A DNA stretch of 64,000 bases from Orychophragmus violaceus (GCA_030180135.1 CM058236.1:8949357-9013356); one strand, 5' to 3'; shown: positions 31,854 through 44,640, counted from the stretch's first letter. Notes: a model not told the origin generated them from the letters alone. Numbers and translations: made by a program.

Positions 31854-32090
31854 TGGCTCTGATACCATGTCAGAGTTTAGATTTATAATTAGGTTTTTTG
31901 TTCTTATTAATGAGTAAGCATTGTGTATATATACAACAAAGAGTAAAGCTATAATGACAATAAGGTAACTATACATCTATTGTAATATTTTTTCACAAAC
32001 TCACATAAGTGCGGAAAACTATATTCTGCTGCGGATTTGTGGTGTTTTGTGTTTTCCCAATGGTGCTATCGTACATAGGTAGAAGCAATA
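31854..32090 (-). repeat. Primer-binding site and LTR end of truncated Copia
   Basis: The minus strand reads TGGTATCAGAGCCA (31854-31867) directly against an LTR ending CTCTGACA. The rightward LTR boundary could not be fixed, so the end coordinate is a guess. Confidence 0.55.
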
Positions 32091-32176
32091 GAGTAGACCA
32101 CATATAAATACCGAGACCAAAAGCTTAACGATGAACATAACTATCTTACATCTATTTGAATGGGAAGTGCTGAAGT

Positions 32177-32870
32177 CACTACAAGAAATTGTCGAAATAA
32201 CCACGACCGAGTCACGGATTGGTCGTGGCTATTTTTATCCATCCACGGATAGCCACGAACTAGCCACGAACTAATTTTTTTAATAATTCGTGGCTATGTC
32301 GTGGCTATCCATGGCTATATAGACATGTATTATACGCCGTGGCTATTCGTGGCGAATTTGCCACGAATAGGTCGTGGAACATAATAGCCTCGAATAGCTT
32401 CGAATTAGTTCGTGGTAAATTTGCTACGACTCAGAATCGTGGCTATTCGTGGCTAAAGTAGCCACGAATTGCCACGAAAGTGTCGTGGAAGATAATAGCC
32501 ACGGATAGCCACGAACTTTTGTTTCGTGGCTATCCGGCCACGACTTAGGTCGTGGCCATCCGTGGCTATATGGATATGTCATTTCACGCGTTCACGGGTT
32601 AAAGCTAATGTCATTTCGCATTTCAATCATATCAATCACATTTGTATTATTTTCCAACATAGCCACAGATAAGTCGTGGCTATCCGTGGCTATATTGATT
32701 GCCACGGAAACGTCCGTGGCTATTTGGATATTTCTTTCCACTCGAGACTCACGGGTTTGTGTAACATCATATCAACTTCCCATCAAGTTATCAAGTTCTT
32801 TCGCAGAGAATATATTCGTTTTAGCCATGAACTTATTCGCGGCTATCCGTGGCTAAGGAAGTTTATAAAA
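32177..32870 (+). repeat. CACTA left terminal and subterminal repeats
   Basis: Contains about two dozen copies of CGTGGCTA or AGCCACGA in direct and inverted orientation. In En/Spm such subterminal motifs bind the TNPA protein. The matching array lies at 55130-55631. Confidence 0.88.
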
Positions 32871-32923
32871 TAAGAACGAGAACTCATTTGGTTTTAAAAG
32901 TGGAAACAATAAAAACACGTAAA

Positions 32924-34207
32924 ATGGTGGATTTTTTTCATTCAAGAGAGTGGATGTATAAACGTTTAAATCGTTTTGATCATAGTGTTTCTGAAAAGTT
33001 CACAGAGGGAGTAAACTTTTTCATTTCTTATGCTTGTAATCAACCTTCTTTTCTAGAGAGTGGATCTTTATATTGTCCGTGCAAGAGGTGTAAGAACCAA
33101 ACTCCCCTCGATGTGCAGACGGTGACGGTTCACCTCATGTTGAAAGGGTTTATGCCGAATTACTATCTCTGGACGTGTCATGGAGAAAGTTGCATGTATG
33201 ACGGTGCATCGACAAGTCATCAAGTTCCCACCCTGCAAGTCCTAGAACACTACGAAGCCTTGAGTGATCATTTTCAAGCTCCATTAGTTCAAGCCCATGA
33301 TCCCAACATAGATTTCAACATGTTACCTGATGGTGTCGCAAATTTCGAAGAACCAATCTACGAGGAATACCAAGATCCCGTTCAACAAGCATTAGAAGCT
33401 TCAAACCAACTGTTATATGATGGGTGCGCTGATAGAATATCTCAATTGTACCTGACTTCAAAGGTGATGAGTTGGAAGACCAATTACAATATCCCAGAAG
33501 AATGTGTGGATGATATTGCTCACACCTTTAATCAAGTCCTTCCATCAGGTATTATTGTTACTATTAAATTATTGTATGGGACAAACAATTGAATTACTAT
33601 AATCAAACGATTATTCTTTTAATTTTGTCAGGTAATACTGCTCCTAAGTCTTACTATGAGACAAAGAAGCTGACACGTTCTCTTGGGTTGCCTCATCACA
33701 AGATCGATGTATGTGAGGATAATTGTATGCTATTTTGGAAGGGAGAAGATCGAGATTTGTTACGCTGTCGGTTTTGTCAAAAGGATCGGTACGAGGCAAC
33801 TGTGGGTCGTTCAGGGAAGAAGATACCAAAACAGAGGATGTTTTATCTGCCGATTTCGGACCGATTGAAGCGTCTGTATCAATCAAAGACGACCGCTGCA
33901 CAAATGAGATGGCATGCTGAACATGTATCTCCCGAAGGGGAAATGCATCATCCGTCAGATGGGAGGGCATGGAAGCATTTTAAAGAGGTATATCCTACAT
34001 TTGCTTCTGAGAGCCGCAATGTTTATCTAGGTTTATCAACCGATGGTTTTAATCCAATTGGTATGAACGGGCAATCGTATTCTGTTTGGCCCGTCATTGT
34101 GACACCATACAATTTACCTCCCGGGATGTGCATGAAAAGAGAATTTTTCTTCCTCTCCATATTAGTGCCTGGACCAAAACACCCGAAGAAAAGCTTGGAT
34201 ATATATC
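32924..34207 (+). pseudogene. TNPD/TNP2-like CACTA transposase, 5' part (interrupted by C2)
   Basis: Exon 1 (32924-33548) starts M-V-D-F-F-H-S-R-E-W-M-Y-K-R-L and has the Transposase-associated domain with its C-P-C-x2-C motif. An upstream in-frame ATG at 32849 exists, but the later one matches the family. An 83-base intron (33549-33631) has GT..AG borders. Exon 2 carries the TNP2 start (D-N-C-M-L-F-W, C-R-F-C, then S-T-D-G-F-N-P-I-G-M and V-W-P-V-I-V-T-P-Y-N-L-P-P) and is cut at 34207 within L-D-I-Y-L. The gene continues at 41426. The protein would bind and cut element ends. Confidence 0.93.
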
Positions 34208-34883
34208 TGTTGGGAATGTCCTGAAATCTACCGTACTATCTCTAGAAAGTATGATAAGTGTCGAGATCAGACATAAGTCATAAATACTGGGTGATCATGA
34301 TGGCTTGCTAGAGTCCGCTCTTGATCTATAAGTTTAAGACTTATAACCAGTATTGTATGATCCCAAAGGGTCACACACCATAGCTAACGGGAAAGTTAAA
34401 TGGAATTAATACGGTAAGATGCAATGGCATTTATTGTATTGGATCAGAGTTTTGGGTCAGACAAATACAGGCTTTTGTCTGATTTGTATTTTGGGCCCAA
34501 AAGATTAATGAGCCATTAGTCTAATGACTTGGGCCCATTAATGAGATATAAGAGAGTTAGAAAGCCCTAAAAAGAAAAAAAAAAGCTCTCCAGCGACTTT
34601 TATCTTTTTGGCGTCATCTCTCTCTCTCTCTCTTCATCTCTCTCTCTGATTCTTCCAGCTCTTTGGTCTAGCAGCCGTCCCGTGCTTGTAAGAGTGTGGA
34701 TACTCAAGGAGGAATAGGTGATCCATCTGTTCTAGCTGATCTTGTCATTACCACCAATTTCCGCTGCAAAGGTAAAGATCAGGTTTGTTTTATGATTCGT
34801 TTTGCAAGAACCTAGATCTGTTAAGGATTTGTGTTAGGTTGCAATTGGGAATTGAACCTTGGAAAAACACCCATAATCCTTCA
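34208..34883 (+). repeat. C2 5' LTR
   Basis: TGTTGGGAAT..CCTTCA, nearly identical to 40747-41420. It holds a CT microsatellite and U5 shared with C1, but lacks the palindrome pair and has a different U3 centre. Confidence 0.96.
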
Positions 34884-34884
34884 G

Positions 34885-34898
34885 TGGTATCAGAGCCA
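34885..34898 (+). other. C2 primer-binding site (tRNA-iMet type)
   Basis: TGGTATCAGAGCCA one base inside the LTR. Confidence 0.93.
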
Positions 34899-36479
34899 GG
34901 TTTTAGGTTTCTTGTAAATCTGGATCATATGTTGCGATCGCTGTTATTAATGAGATGATCATACGATCGAATTATTAATATGTTGCGATCGAATTCATAA
35001 TTGATCGCACATGTTTGACTCTGTTAACCTGGTTTTGTCTTTTAGTGAAAGCATGTGATACACGTTATTAATAATTGAATGGCCATCGTGTTGTTACTGA
35101 GTTAACGGCGGCTCCATTCTGATAATAGGATAATTGAATGAGATTCTATTTTGTTGCAAAAGTGTTGCGATAATGGCCACGTGATGCTGTATTATTAAGT
35201 GAATGCGCCGCTTGATAACTAAATAAGTCAAACTTATGTGTCACGATCGTTTTGTATAAGGTGATAATCGCATTGACCTTTTAATCGTGATGTGTGCTTG
35301 GTATAAGAACAATATTGTTGAATTTGATTTGTTAATTAGATTCTGTTTTGTCCTCAAGTGCTTCGGTTTGTTAACAAGTGTGAAACGTGATCGATTTTGT
35401 CTTCTAAGTAATGATGTTGACATCTTTTCTTGTTTCTATCGCTTGTTAACTTAAGACAAATTAATTTTGCAAAAGTCAAAATCGTGTCTTGTTACGATTT
35501 TGTGAAAGACAAAATCATTTTGAATCGATTGAATTATTTAATTATTTTATGGTTCAAGCGGTTAACCCAAAATCGCGGTTTGCTGGAAATTATTTAATAC
35601 AATTGGTATTATTTAGTTTCTGGTTAAACCGGATTTAATTCAAAATTGAATTTTAACCTAAACCGAAGGCTGGTCTAAGTTTGATTTGGTTGGACAAAAT
35701 AATTTAGAGCTGGTCTGGTTTAGTAAATAACCGATGGTTTTGATAGTTAATTTGGTCTTAGACCAGAATTAATAAACCGGATCGGTTATGTCAAATTATT
35801 GGGCCAGCTGGAATTCTATGGTCTTGGGCCAAGAATTGGGCCTATAATTTGTGACCCAACCCGAAAATATTTATAAAATATTTAAATTAGAAATTTCTAT
35901 TTTTAGTAAGTTGCTAAATTTAGAAAGTTTCTAAAATAAGAAAGTTTCCCAAAATAGTAATCTTCTATTTTTGGAAATAAAACTGAAAATCCTCAAAAAC
36001 AATATCAAGCTTGGATGTCTTGCCCAATCTTGTCAGCTACTTAACGCTTATTTGATTACAGATATGGCTTACAGTGTGAGGTGTCTGTTTTCGCGTAAGT
36101 AAAGTAGTATATAGTCACTAATTTCATTGGGAGTCCCAGATTTTAGTGATTATTTGGCTGTAAGAGATTGGTTTCCTTGACTGGGCCATCGGGAGTCCCG
36201 GGCCTTGAGACATCTGGTGAATTTGGGCCTCGGGTCCAATTCACAACCGAGAGTTATTGGTTATAACTAGCTGTGTGTATGCTTACCAAGTAAAGCTAAT
36301 TCTGGGTGACGGCCAGTGGCCCACTTTGGATTTAGCTAAACATGGGTCTCGGAATCATTGTATTCATATGAGGTTAAACAAAGAAATTTTGAATACGATG
36401 CGAGTTTTCTTATAAGTTGTTAAGATTACTCTTTTATGAACTTAATAACTAAAACTCTATTTATCTCTAAATTTCAGCT
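34899..36479 (+). other. C2 5' leader
   Basis: The block 34925-35550 is not alignable with C1; it is AT-rich with scattered GCGATCG and GATCGAA motifs. From GGTTCAAGCGGTTAACCC near 35552 onward the leader matches C1 closely. No gene. Confidence 0.75.
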
Positions 36480-37370
36480 ATGACAAGCACAAACAATTAA
36501 AACACTTTCTCGATCCGGTATGTCCTTGAGATGGACAAACTGAACGGATCAAATTTCTTGACTTGGTCGCGGAACCTGAGACTAGTTCTCAGGCATGAGA
36601 GAAAGGACTATGTCCTTGAGAAAGCTCTCCCCGAGAGGATCGGATCCAAAGCCAGTCATGCAGTATATAATGCTTGGAATAAGCATTATAATGATGCGGT
36701 AGATGTGCGTGGTCTGATATTGGCTACCATGGACTCAGAGTTGCGGAAGCAATATGAGAACATGGAGTCGCCAATAGAGATGATCAGCAGCCTGAAATTG
36801 AAATTTCAGGAGCAGGTTAGAGTGGAGAGATACCAGTTGGTTAAATCTCTCACTAGCTGCAAGCTACCAAATGATCATCCAGTAAGTCCTCATATCAGTA
36901 AAATGATGGGTTACGTTGATAACCTGAGGAAACTGGATTATCCAGTTAGCCAAGAATTGGCAACTGATATCATTCTGCAGTCACTGCCGTCAAGCTATGA
37001 TAAGTTCGTAAGGGACTATATCAAGAAAGGCTTAACGAAGACGTTGACTGAACTGCATGACATGCTCAAGACAGTTGAGCCAAACGTGAAGAGTACCCTG
37101 TACAATCTCATGAACGAGAAGGGTAGGTTTACTAAACCTAATGCTGACAAGGGTGAAGACAAAGTTGTCCAGATTTTGAATCATGGCAAGCGTGTGTCTT
37201 CTGAGCCCGAGTCAGATACCTCTTACGTTGGTAAGTGCTGCTACTGTAAAGAGACTGGGCATTGGAAGAGAGATTGCATTAAATTCATGGAAGATTATGA
37301 GGAGTTAAAGTTGATGTATGAGACTACTTCCTCAGGTATTCATGTTATTACTTCAAGTTATACCTTATAG
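36480..37370 (+). CDS. C2 Gag (N-terminally nonsense-mutated)
   Basis: The family start at 36480 is followed by a TAA at codon 7 (36498-36500) where C1 has CAA. Translation could resume at the methionine at 36531, giving 279 residues. These include the whole gag core and the CCHC knuckle (C-C-Y-C-K-E-T-G-H-W-K-R-D-C), ending at the same TAG (37368-37370) as C1. The internal start would remove 17 residues. C1 differs by about eight residues over the shared length. Confidence 0.88.
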
Positions 37371-39848
37371 GTATTGGATACTGGTTGTGGCACTGATATT
37401 TGTTATAATATGCAGAGCCTGAGCAACAGTAGAACGTTGAAGGAAGGGCAAGTGGAACTGCGTGTCTGGAAGGAGCTTGGGATGCTGCTTCAGCCATAGG
37501 GTTTTCACTTGTAGATGCCTTTGAGGCTTGGTTTTATTAAGTAATTGCTACAATGTACCTGCTTTAAGCAGAGTTGTCTTTCAATTTCTTGTAAGAATTT
37601 GAATGTTTTTCATTTTGATAAAAGACAAGTTTGTTCTTTTGACATTAATAATTGTAGCACCCTATTCAAGGAATGGGTTTTATGTATTAAACCAAAGAGT
37701 GCCTAAGATGTAACATAAATACTGCAATTGGTTTAAATCTAATGAATTAAACCTGATTTTTCTTGGCATAAATGTTTTGGTCAAAGAGAGTAAGTCAGAT
37801 TCAGAAACCCCATAGTTATGGACTTTTGGGCTCATTTGAATGGATATCTTATGAGACTTGAATTCTACTTACTAGACCAAAAGACAAAGGGCCCATCTTA
37901 GCCGAGCTAGAGAAAAGCCCAAAGGCTTATTGGAGATTAAACATACAAATGTATGTGGTCCGATGAGCAATAATGCCAGAGAAAATTTCCTGTACTTCAT
38001 TGTCTCTACTGATTACTTCAGTGAGAGTGAATGTGTTCATATGATGAGACACAAGTTGAAATTCTTTGACATGGTCGAAAGAGTTCTAGAATGAAGTATA
38101 GAAACTGAATGACAGAAGTATTAAGACTCTGGATTAGATCACGAGTGAGAATACTTAAGTCATTGATTGTGTGATCATCTGAGTGAGTGTGAAGTCGTTT
38201 CACAGCTCATTTCTCCTGAAAACCTAGAGGTGTTTCTGTGAGAATGAATCAGATCTTATTAGAAATGATTAAAGATGAGTCACACGAATCTTCCATGATA
38301 TTCTGTACGAATAACGCTCTAAAAATATCTAAGTTTACGCTGAAATAGTTCCACAAATATCAGTTGAAAGACACCACGTAAATATGGATTGAATCCGATC
38401 CAAATTCGTCTTTACTGAGTATTTGTAGTTGTGCTACTTCGCTGGTTGTCCTAGGGAAACCAAGGCTTGTTACTTTTACGTCCAATCTGTTTTCTAAGAA
38501 GGGAAGTTACTTTCCAAGAAGAACAGTGGGAGTAAAAGTATAACTCGAAGAAATTCGAGAAGTACAGGAGGCTTCTCAACCTGTTAAGGGAGAGCATCGG
38601 ATGGATTTACAGATTTCTGTAGAATCTACACCTGTAGAGCCTGAAGTTCGCAGATATGAATGAATCAGTCACTAATCCGAGAGTGATTTCTCGTCATTAG
38701 TTGAACCTGATGATCATTGAAAGTTCGCATGATCTGATGATCATTGAAAGCGACGAATCTGTGAAATTCAAAGAAGCGAAAGTGAGCCCAAACTCCGAAA
38801 AAAATACACTTTGTATAAGTTGGCTTCATCGATCCATTCATGGATGGAATCGGAGTTGGAATCTTTGTTCTGTTAAAGTAGTCAAGGTTTTGACTTGAAC
38901 AGGAACGAAGTGGAACTGTGCGTTTATTAAAAGATAAGTGGGAGCAATATTGCAATTCTCATAGTGTATGTCGATGACATACTGATTCTCGAATATAACG
39001 TCCCAATGCTGCAGTCGGTAAAGGACTGGATTGGGAGTTGGTTTTATGAATGACATGGATAAAGCCACGAAGTTCTTGGATTTTGGATCTAAAGATAGAG
39101 ATCCAAAAGAGCTGGTAGGACAAAGTCAGGATTCTTAAATTGACAAAGTCCTACACGTAATCAGCAATCCAAGAAGGGTTTTATGCCAATGTCACATGGC
39201 AATTCATTAAGCGAGATATAGTGTCCTGCGATATCTGCTGAGCTTGAATGCATGGATAGGATTCCATATGCGACGGCAATTGGATCTATCATGTATGCCA
39301 TGACACGTACTTGTTTTGATGTTGCTTTAAAGTTAAGCAAGACAAGTAAAGACCAGTCAAATCCAGCAAAGAATCATTGGATTGCCGTAAAGAATATTCT
39401 GAAGTATTTGAGGAATACTTAGGATAAGTTCTTGATTTACGGAGAAAGTGAGGTGCTACAAGTCGATAGAGTCTGAAAGGCAATTTTCCAATAGACAAAG
39501 ATAATTCCTGGTCACAGTCCGGCTATATCTTGTGTCTATCTGGTGGTGCAAGGCACTGTAGCTGACTCCATGACTTAAGCTGAACATTTCGCAGCTTGAG
39601 AAGCAGCGAAAGAGGTTGTTTGGATAGAAGAGTTCATCACTGAACTAGATGTGATTCACAGCGTAGTTGAGACTAGCTGCACATCAGAGGTCCAAACACC
39701 TTGAGGATAGGTATAACCTATTCCGTGAGATAAATGACAGAGGTGTTAAGTAGATAAGCAAGTTTCATCGAATGAGAACGTTGCTAATCTATTAACGAAG
39801 CCACTCCTTATGCCTAAGCACGAGTCGCGGACTGTAGCTGTAGGATGA
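37371..39848 (+). pseudogene. C2 pol relic
   Basis: Starts in frame with V-L-D-T-G-C-G-T-D-I-C, the protease motif directly after the gag stop, and then decays into fragments. RT Y-V-D-D-like DNA lies near 38975, the connection block lies near 39260, and the end near 39848 matches C4's pol terminus. It shares the TAG after L-R-N-T (39420-39422) with C1. Confidence 0.88.
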
Positions 39849-40746
39849 GTGAAATTAAGATGTAGTCTTAATTTCAGTGGGAGTTTGTAAAGGGCTTTAC
39901 TTAGTTATTTTGAATGGTTCATGTAAACATAATATTTTATGTTGATGAAATCTAATGATTTCTGGATTATTTTAACTGTGATATAAATAATCGTTCCAAA
40001 ATGATTCATGTCATTATATATGGGCCATCGAAGTACATGAGTAGACTTGATCCTGAAACCCCATATTTAACGAAGTGACATAAATTATATTGTCCATAGT
40101 CGAAGGTTGTTGAAATTGGAACACCAACAACCTGTTGAGACTAGATTGTGTTGAGACTTATGACCAAGTTTCGAGGGGTCATAGATGCGCGGCATCAAAG
40201 TCGACACATAGGTATATGTAGGGGAGCATATGACCGGACATGGCCCGCTGATGAGAACTCTGCAAGATATTAATATCTGTGTCATAAGAAGTTCTCATAT
40301 ACGACTATAGAGTATAGTCCTTAGACCTGAGTTCGCATGCATGTAGCTGCACATGGAGTAATGCGCTTTGATCATTGTCTAACGCTGTTTCGTAACTGGG
40401 AGCTATACGGACCTTGGTTGGGTGTATTATGAAGTGTGTAGTTCATAGTGATGGAACAAGATGGGATTTGTCCCTGCCGTTTAACGGAGGTAATATCTCT
40501 AGGCCAATCGGAGATTTGATAGCTGGTAAGAGAATGGCCATTCCCAAACGGACTTGCCCAAGTCGTTTGAATAGTCAGTATCAAATCTGGTCCGATAAAC
40601 ATGGTCTGGCTATATAAGGATGACACGCATCTTGCCTTATGCCAGATCGAGATATTAAGACAAAAGGATTAGGGAATGTAGGATTCCAGTACAATCGGAA
40701 GATTGTTGGGAATGTCCTTTGTAGGATTCCAGTACAAGTGGGAGAT
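39849..40746 (+). other. C2 3' noncoding region with hairpin and doubled polypurine tract
   Basis: Conserved with C1, C3 and C4. Hairpin arms lie at 40105-40112 and 40125-40132, with an outer pairing of 40097-40101 and 40139-40143. Just before the LTR the polypurine tract plus 15 bases of LTR start is present twice (40682-40723 and 40724 onward). Confidence 0.82.
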
Positions 40747-41420
40747 TGTTGGGAATGTCCTGAAATCTACCGTACTATCTCTAGAAAGTATGATAAGTGT
40801 CGAGATCAGACATAAGTCATAAATACTGGGTGATCATGATGGCTTGCTAGAGTCCGCTCTTGATCTATAAGTTTAAGACTTATAACCAGTATTGTATGAT
40901 CCCAAAGGGTCACACACCATAGCTAACGGGAAAGTTAAATGGAATTAATACGGTAAGATGCAATGGCATTTATTGTATTGGATCAGAGTTTTGGGTCAGA
41001 CAAATACAGGCTTTTGTCTGATTTGTATTTTGGGCCCAAAAGATTAATGAGCCATTAGTCTAATGACTTGGGCCCATTAATGAGATATAAGAGAGTTAGA
41101 AAGCCCTAAAAAGGAAAAAAAAAGCTCTCCAGCGACTTTTATCTTTTTGGCGTCATCTCTCTCTCTCTCTTCATCTCTCTCTCTGATTCTTCCAGCTCTT
41201 TGGTCTAGCAGCCGTCCCGTGCTTGTAAGAGTGTGGATACTCAAGGAGGAATAGGTGATCCATCTGTTCTAGCTGATCTTGTCATTACCACCAATTTCCG
41301 CTGCAAAGGTAAAGATCAGGTTTGTTTTATGATTCGTTTTGCAAGAACCTAGATCTGTTAAGGATTTGTGTTAGGTTGCAATTGGGAATTGAACCTTGGA
41401 AAAACACCCATAATCCTTCA
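40747..41420 (+). repeat. C2 3' LTR
   Basis: 674 bp, followed by the ATATC target duplication and the resumed transposase exon. Confidence 0.96.
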
Positions 41421-41425
41421 ATATC

Positions 41426-43847
41426 TGCAACCTCTTATCGAAGAATTACAAAATTTATGGAGTGACGGTGTGGAGACTTACGATGTTTCACGGAGACAGA
41501 AGTTTACGATGCAAGCGGCCTTAATGTGGACAATCAGCGATTTTCCAGCGTATGGTATGCTGTCTGGATAGATGACACATGGAAGGTTGGCGTGTCCATA
41601 TTGTATGGATGAGACGAAATCTTTTTGGTTGCCGAATGGGAGAAAGCATTCTTGGTTTGATTGTCACAAAATGTTTTTGCGTAAGGATCATCCTTACAGA
41701 CGGAATGTTAGAGCTTTCACGAAGGGGAAAACGGTTCATGATGATCCTCCGCCATGGTTAGACGGGGAAGAAATTTTACGTGAAAGGTTAAACAACATAT
41801 CTGGGCTGCACAAAACGGCAGATTGTGGAGGCAACGGACATGACAATCCGAGTCGGACAATTGAAGACTACGGTGTTCACCACAACTGGGTTAAGAAGAG
41901 TATCTTCTGGGAGTTACCGTACTGGGAGCAATTATTTTTGCGACACAACCTTGATTTTATGCATGTTGAGAAAAATTTCTTCGACAATCTTATTAACACG
42001 GTCCTAAATGTTCCAGGGAAGACAAAAGATAGCATAAAATCAAGGTTGGATCTTCCTTTGTTTTGCAGAAGACCAGACTTGGAGGTTACCCAAGATGGGA
42101 GAGTGCCTGTTCCAATCTTTAGATTGTCCAAGGACGCCAAAGAAAAGTTCCTCACATGGTTGAAGAATGATATCAAATTTCCTGATGGGTATGTATCCAA
42201 GTTTTCACATTGTGTTAGCTTGGAAACTGGAAAGATTTCCGGTCTAAAAAGTCATGACTGTCACGTCATCCTGCAACGACTTCTCCCATTTGCATTTACG
42301 GAACTGCTCCCAAAAGTCGTGCATGTAGCAATTTCAGGTATCAAAAATAATATATATTACTTTCCAATAATACCTTTACTTAATGATTTATGTAGATATT
42401 GCACTGTTCTTTCGAGATATATCGACAAAAATTCTCAAGACTGAAGATGTTGCCATATTGAGAGAAAATATAGCTATGAGGCTTTGCAATCTGGAAAAAA
42501 ATCTTTCCACCGGCATTCTTTGATGTGATGGAACATTTACCTGTGCATCTTCCAGATGAGGCTGCTTTAGGCGGTCCGGTCCAGTATAGGTGGATGTATC
42601 CATTTGAACGATACATGTATCACCTGAAGAAAAAGGTAAAAAACAAGGCTCGAATTGCAGGATCAATAGTAGCTCAATGTGTGAATGAAGAAATTTCCTA
42701 CGTCACTGCCAACTACATTACACCTCCGGAACAGATATACCCTACTGAAGAAGTCAACGAAATTCGATTCACTTACAAGTATCCTGATGTTCCGCTCATG
42801 TTCCAGCAAGTAGGACGAGTCAGCGGGAGTTCTAATAGAGAATGGTTTGATGATGAGGATTACAATGTCCTTCAAACCTTTTTACTACTCAATTGTGAAG
42901 ATTTTCAACCCTACGAGAGGTATGAAGTTATTTATACTTGAAAGTTAATATCTACTATATATATAAGTATATATATAATGTTGTGGAGGTTGTATTATAC
43001 GCAGGATGTTTGAAGAAGCTATGATGCGTGACATCCCGAACATTACCCCAGATGCGATGACAAAAGCAAATGATGAACACTTTGTTTTTTGGTGGAAAAA
43101 AAACCGTACGTAGTACATATTATGGTTTTTATATGTGTTATTGTATATTTTAATTTGTATACGGTGCAGATTAATGGTATGAGCAAGTCGCGTGAATTCC
43201 CATTGTGGATGTTAGAATTTGCACAAGGACCGAAGCATCAATTTACGTCGTGGCCCATGTATTACACGAGGGGATACCATTTTGATACTCAAAACCATGG
43301 GCAAAATAGGAAGACGATGAATTATGGAGTATCCGTTCGTGGAACCAGTGAGACCGACTATTTTGGATTGATTGAGGAGATATTCATGATAGAGTATGCT
43401 GGTGCTGTTGGCCTAAAATCCATAATATTCAAATGCCAGTGGTTTAATACGGGACGGGGAATACGAAGACATCCATCAGGTATTGTGGATGTTTTCCCGC
43501 AGATGCAATACGACAAATATGATCCTTTCATACTGCCGGAGCAATGTGATCAAGTATGTTATATTCCATATCCGCGACTACGACCAACTAGAGATGCATG
43601 GTGGGCAACAACGAAGGTAATGCCGAGAGGATTTACAGAAAATCAAGAAGTTGCTCAGACCGCAGTCGAAAACGACTTTGTTGACCACATGATTCAACCT
43701 ACTGATATTGTACGGATCGAAGCACATGCGGTCCCAAATGATTCGGATTTTAAGCCTATGCCGATGCTTAATCCAAACGATGAATATATAGAAGAAGATG
43801 AATTCGCTGATCAATACAGTGAATATTCTGATTCTGATTCAGAGTGA
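41426..43847 (+). pseudogene. TNPD/TNP2-like CACTA transposase, 3' part
   Basis: Resumes the exon at Q-P-L-I-E-E-L and contains W-T-I-S-D-F-P-A-Y-G-M-L-S-G, then a TAG (41569-41571) at the position of a conserved tryptophan before M-T-H-G-R-L-A-C-P-Y-C. The core runs on (H-N-L-D-F-M-H-V-E-K-N) to an intron at about 42339-42396. In the next exon an extra A in a run near 42495-42501 shifts the frame before V-M-E-H-L-P-V-H-L-P-D-E-A. Two more introns (about 42921-43003 and 43108-43168) precede the C-terminal part, which ends in an acidic tail at 43847. The nonsense codon and frameshift are independent of C2, so the transposase was or became defective for several reasons. Confidence 0.9.
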
Positions 43848-44640
43848 ATTTCATTTCATAAGATCATTGTATGATTTCGCTTCAAAAAACCATTGTATGA
43901 CTCCGTTTGAATAAAATCATTGTATGATTCCGTTTTCATAAAATCGTTGTATGACTCCGTTTGGAAAAAATCATTGTATTATTCCATATTAATCACGTAA
44001 TTATTGTATATGTTTTCAATACCCTAACACCAAATAAACCATGTACATTATATATACAATAACCCTTAAATAAACCCTAAACATATCCTTAACCCAAACT
44101 AAACCCTAAACATACCCTAAATCCTAAACACTAACCAACCCAGTACATTATATATACAATAAACCCTAAACCCTAAACCCTAATCCCTAAACCCTAAATA
44201 TACCCTCAACCCTAAACCCTTAACCCTAACTAAACCCTAAACATATACCATTAACCCTTAACTAAACCCTAAACATATCCTTAACCCTAACTAAACCCTA
44301 AACATACCCTAACTCCTAAACATTAAAATTGAAAACCCTAAACATATAACCCTAAACCTAAATAATACAACCCCTAATTTTTAAACCCTAAACATACCCT
44401 TAACACTAAACCTAAATAATATAACCCCTAAATTTAATACATACCCTACGAAAATTCAATTAAACCGTCATTAACCGCCAAATTGATTCGGTTCAACTCA
44501 ATTTCGCGGTTTAATTTGACTAGATAGCCAGGGATAGCTACGTTTATTTCCGTGGCTATGGCGAATTCTTATGGCGCCAAAATATTTGGGCCTTCCCGGT
44601 TGAACGACCAAATATTGGCCCAAAATCAACCCGCGAACAA
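43848..44640 (+). repeat. CACTA intergenic repeats: 27-bp tandem array and telomere-like tract
   Basis: At 43866-43985 five copies of an ATTGTATGA-containing 26-27-bp unit follow the transposase stop. From about 44021 to 44448 the DNA is full of degenerate CCCTAAA (densest 44158-44205). From 44450 to 44640 there is ordinary DNA with one CGTGGCTA copy. No gene. Confidence 0.82.

Larger units (their letters stand above)
30236..32090 (-). mobile_element. Truncated minus-strand Copia element
   Basis: RT-RNase H pieces lie only about 200 bases from a primer site and LTR end. Gag, protease and integrase are therefore deleted. The 3' LTR is not recognisable, and the outer end of the LTR is unclear. 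The CACTA element inserted to its right. Confidence 0.7.
34208..41420 (+). mobile_element. C2: Copia retrotransposon with gag but dead pol
   Basis: LTRs 34208-34883 (676 bp) and 40747-41420 (674 bp) are flanked by ATATC on both sides (34203-34207, 41421-41425). The LTRs differ by one substitution and one CT unit, so the insertion is recent. It sits in exon 2 of the CACTA transposase. Gag is open from an internal methionine; pol is a relic sharing lesions with C1. Leader and LTR centre differ from C1 although the rest is nearly identical. Confidence 0.96.

Noticed and set aside
37368..37370. TAG between gag and protease as a programmed read-through signal
   Set aside because: Downstream pol is full of further stops in C1-C3, so read-through could not give enzymes.
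43866..43985. CRISPR-like array
   Set aside because: Short imperfect head-to-tail units in plant DNA without spacers; ordinary tandem repeat.
44021..44448. Chromosome end (true telomere)
   Set aside because: Repeats are degenerate and flanked on both sides by CACTA sequence, with more than 19 kb following.
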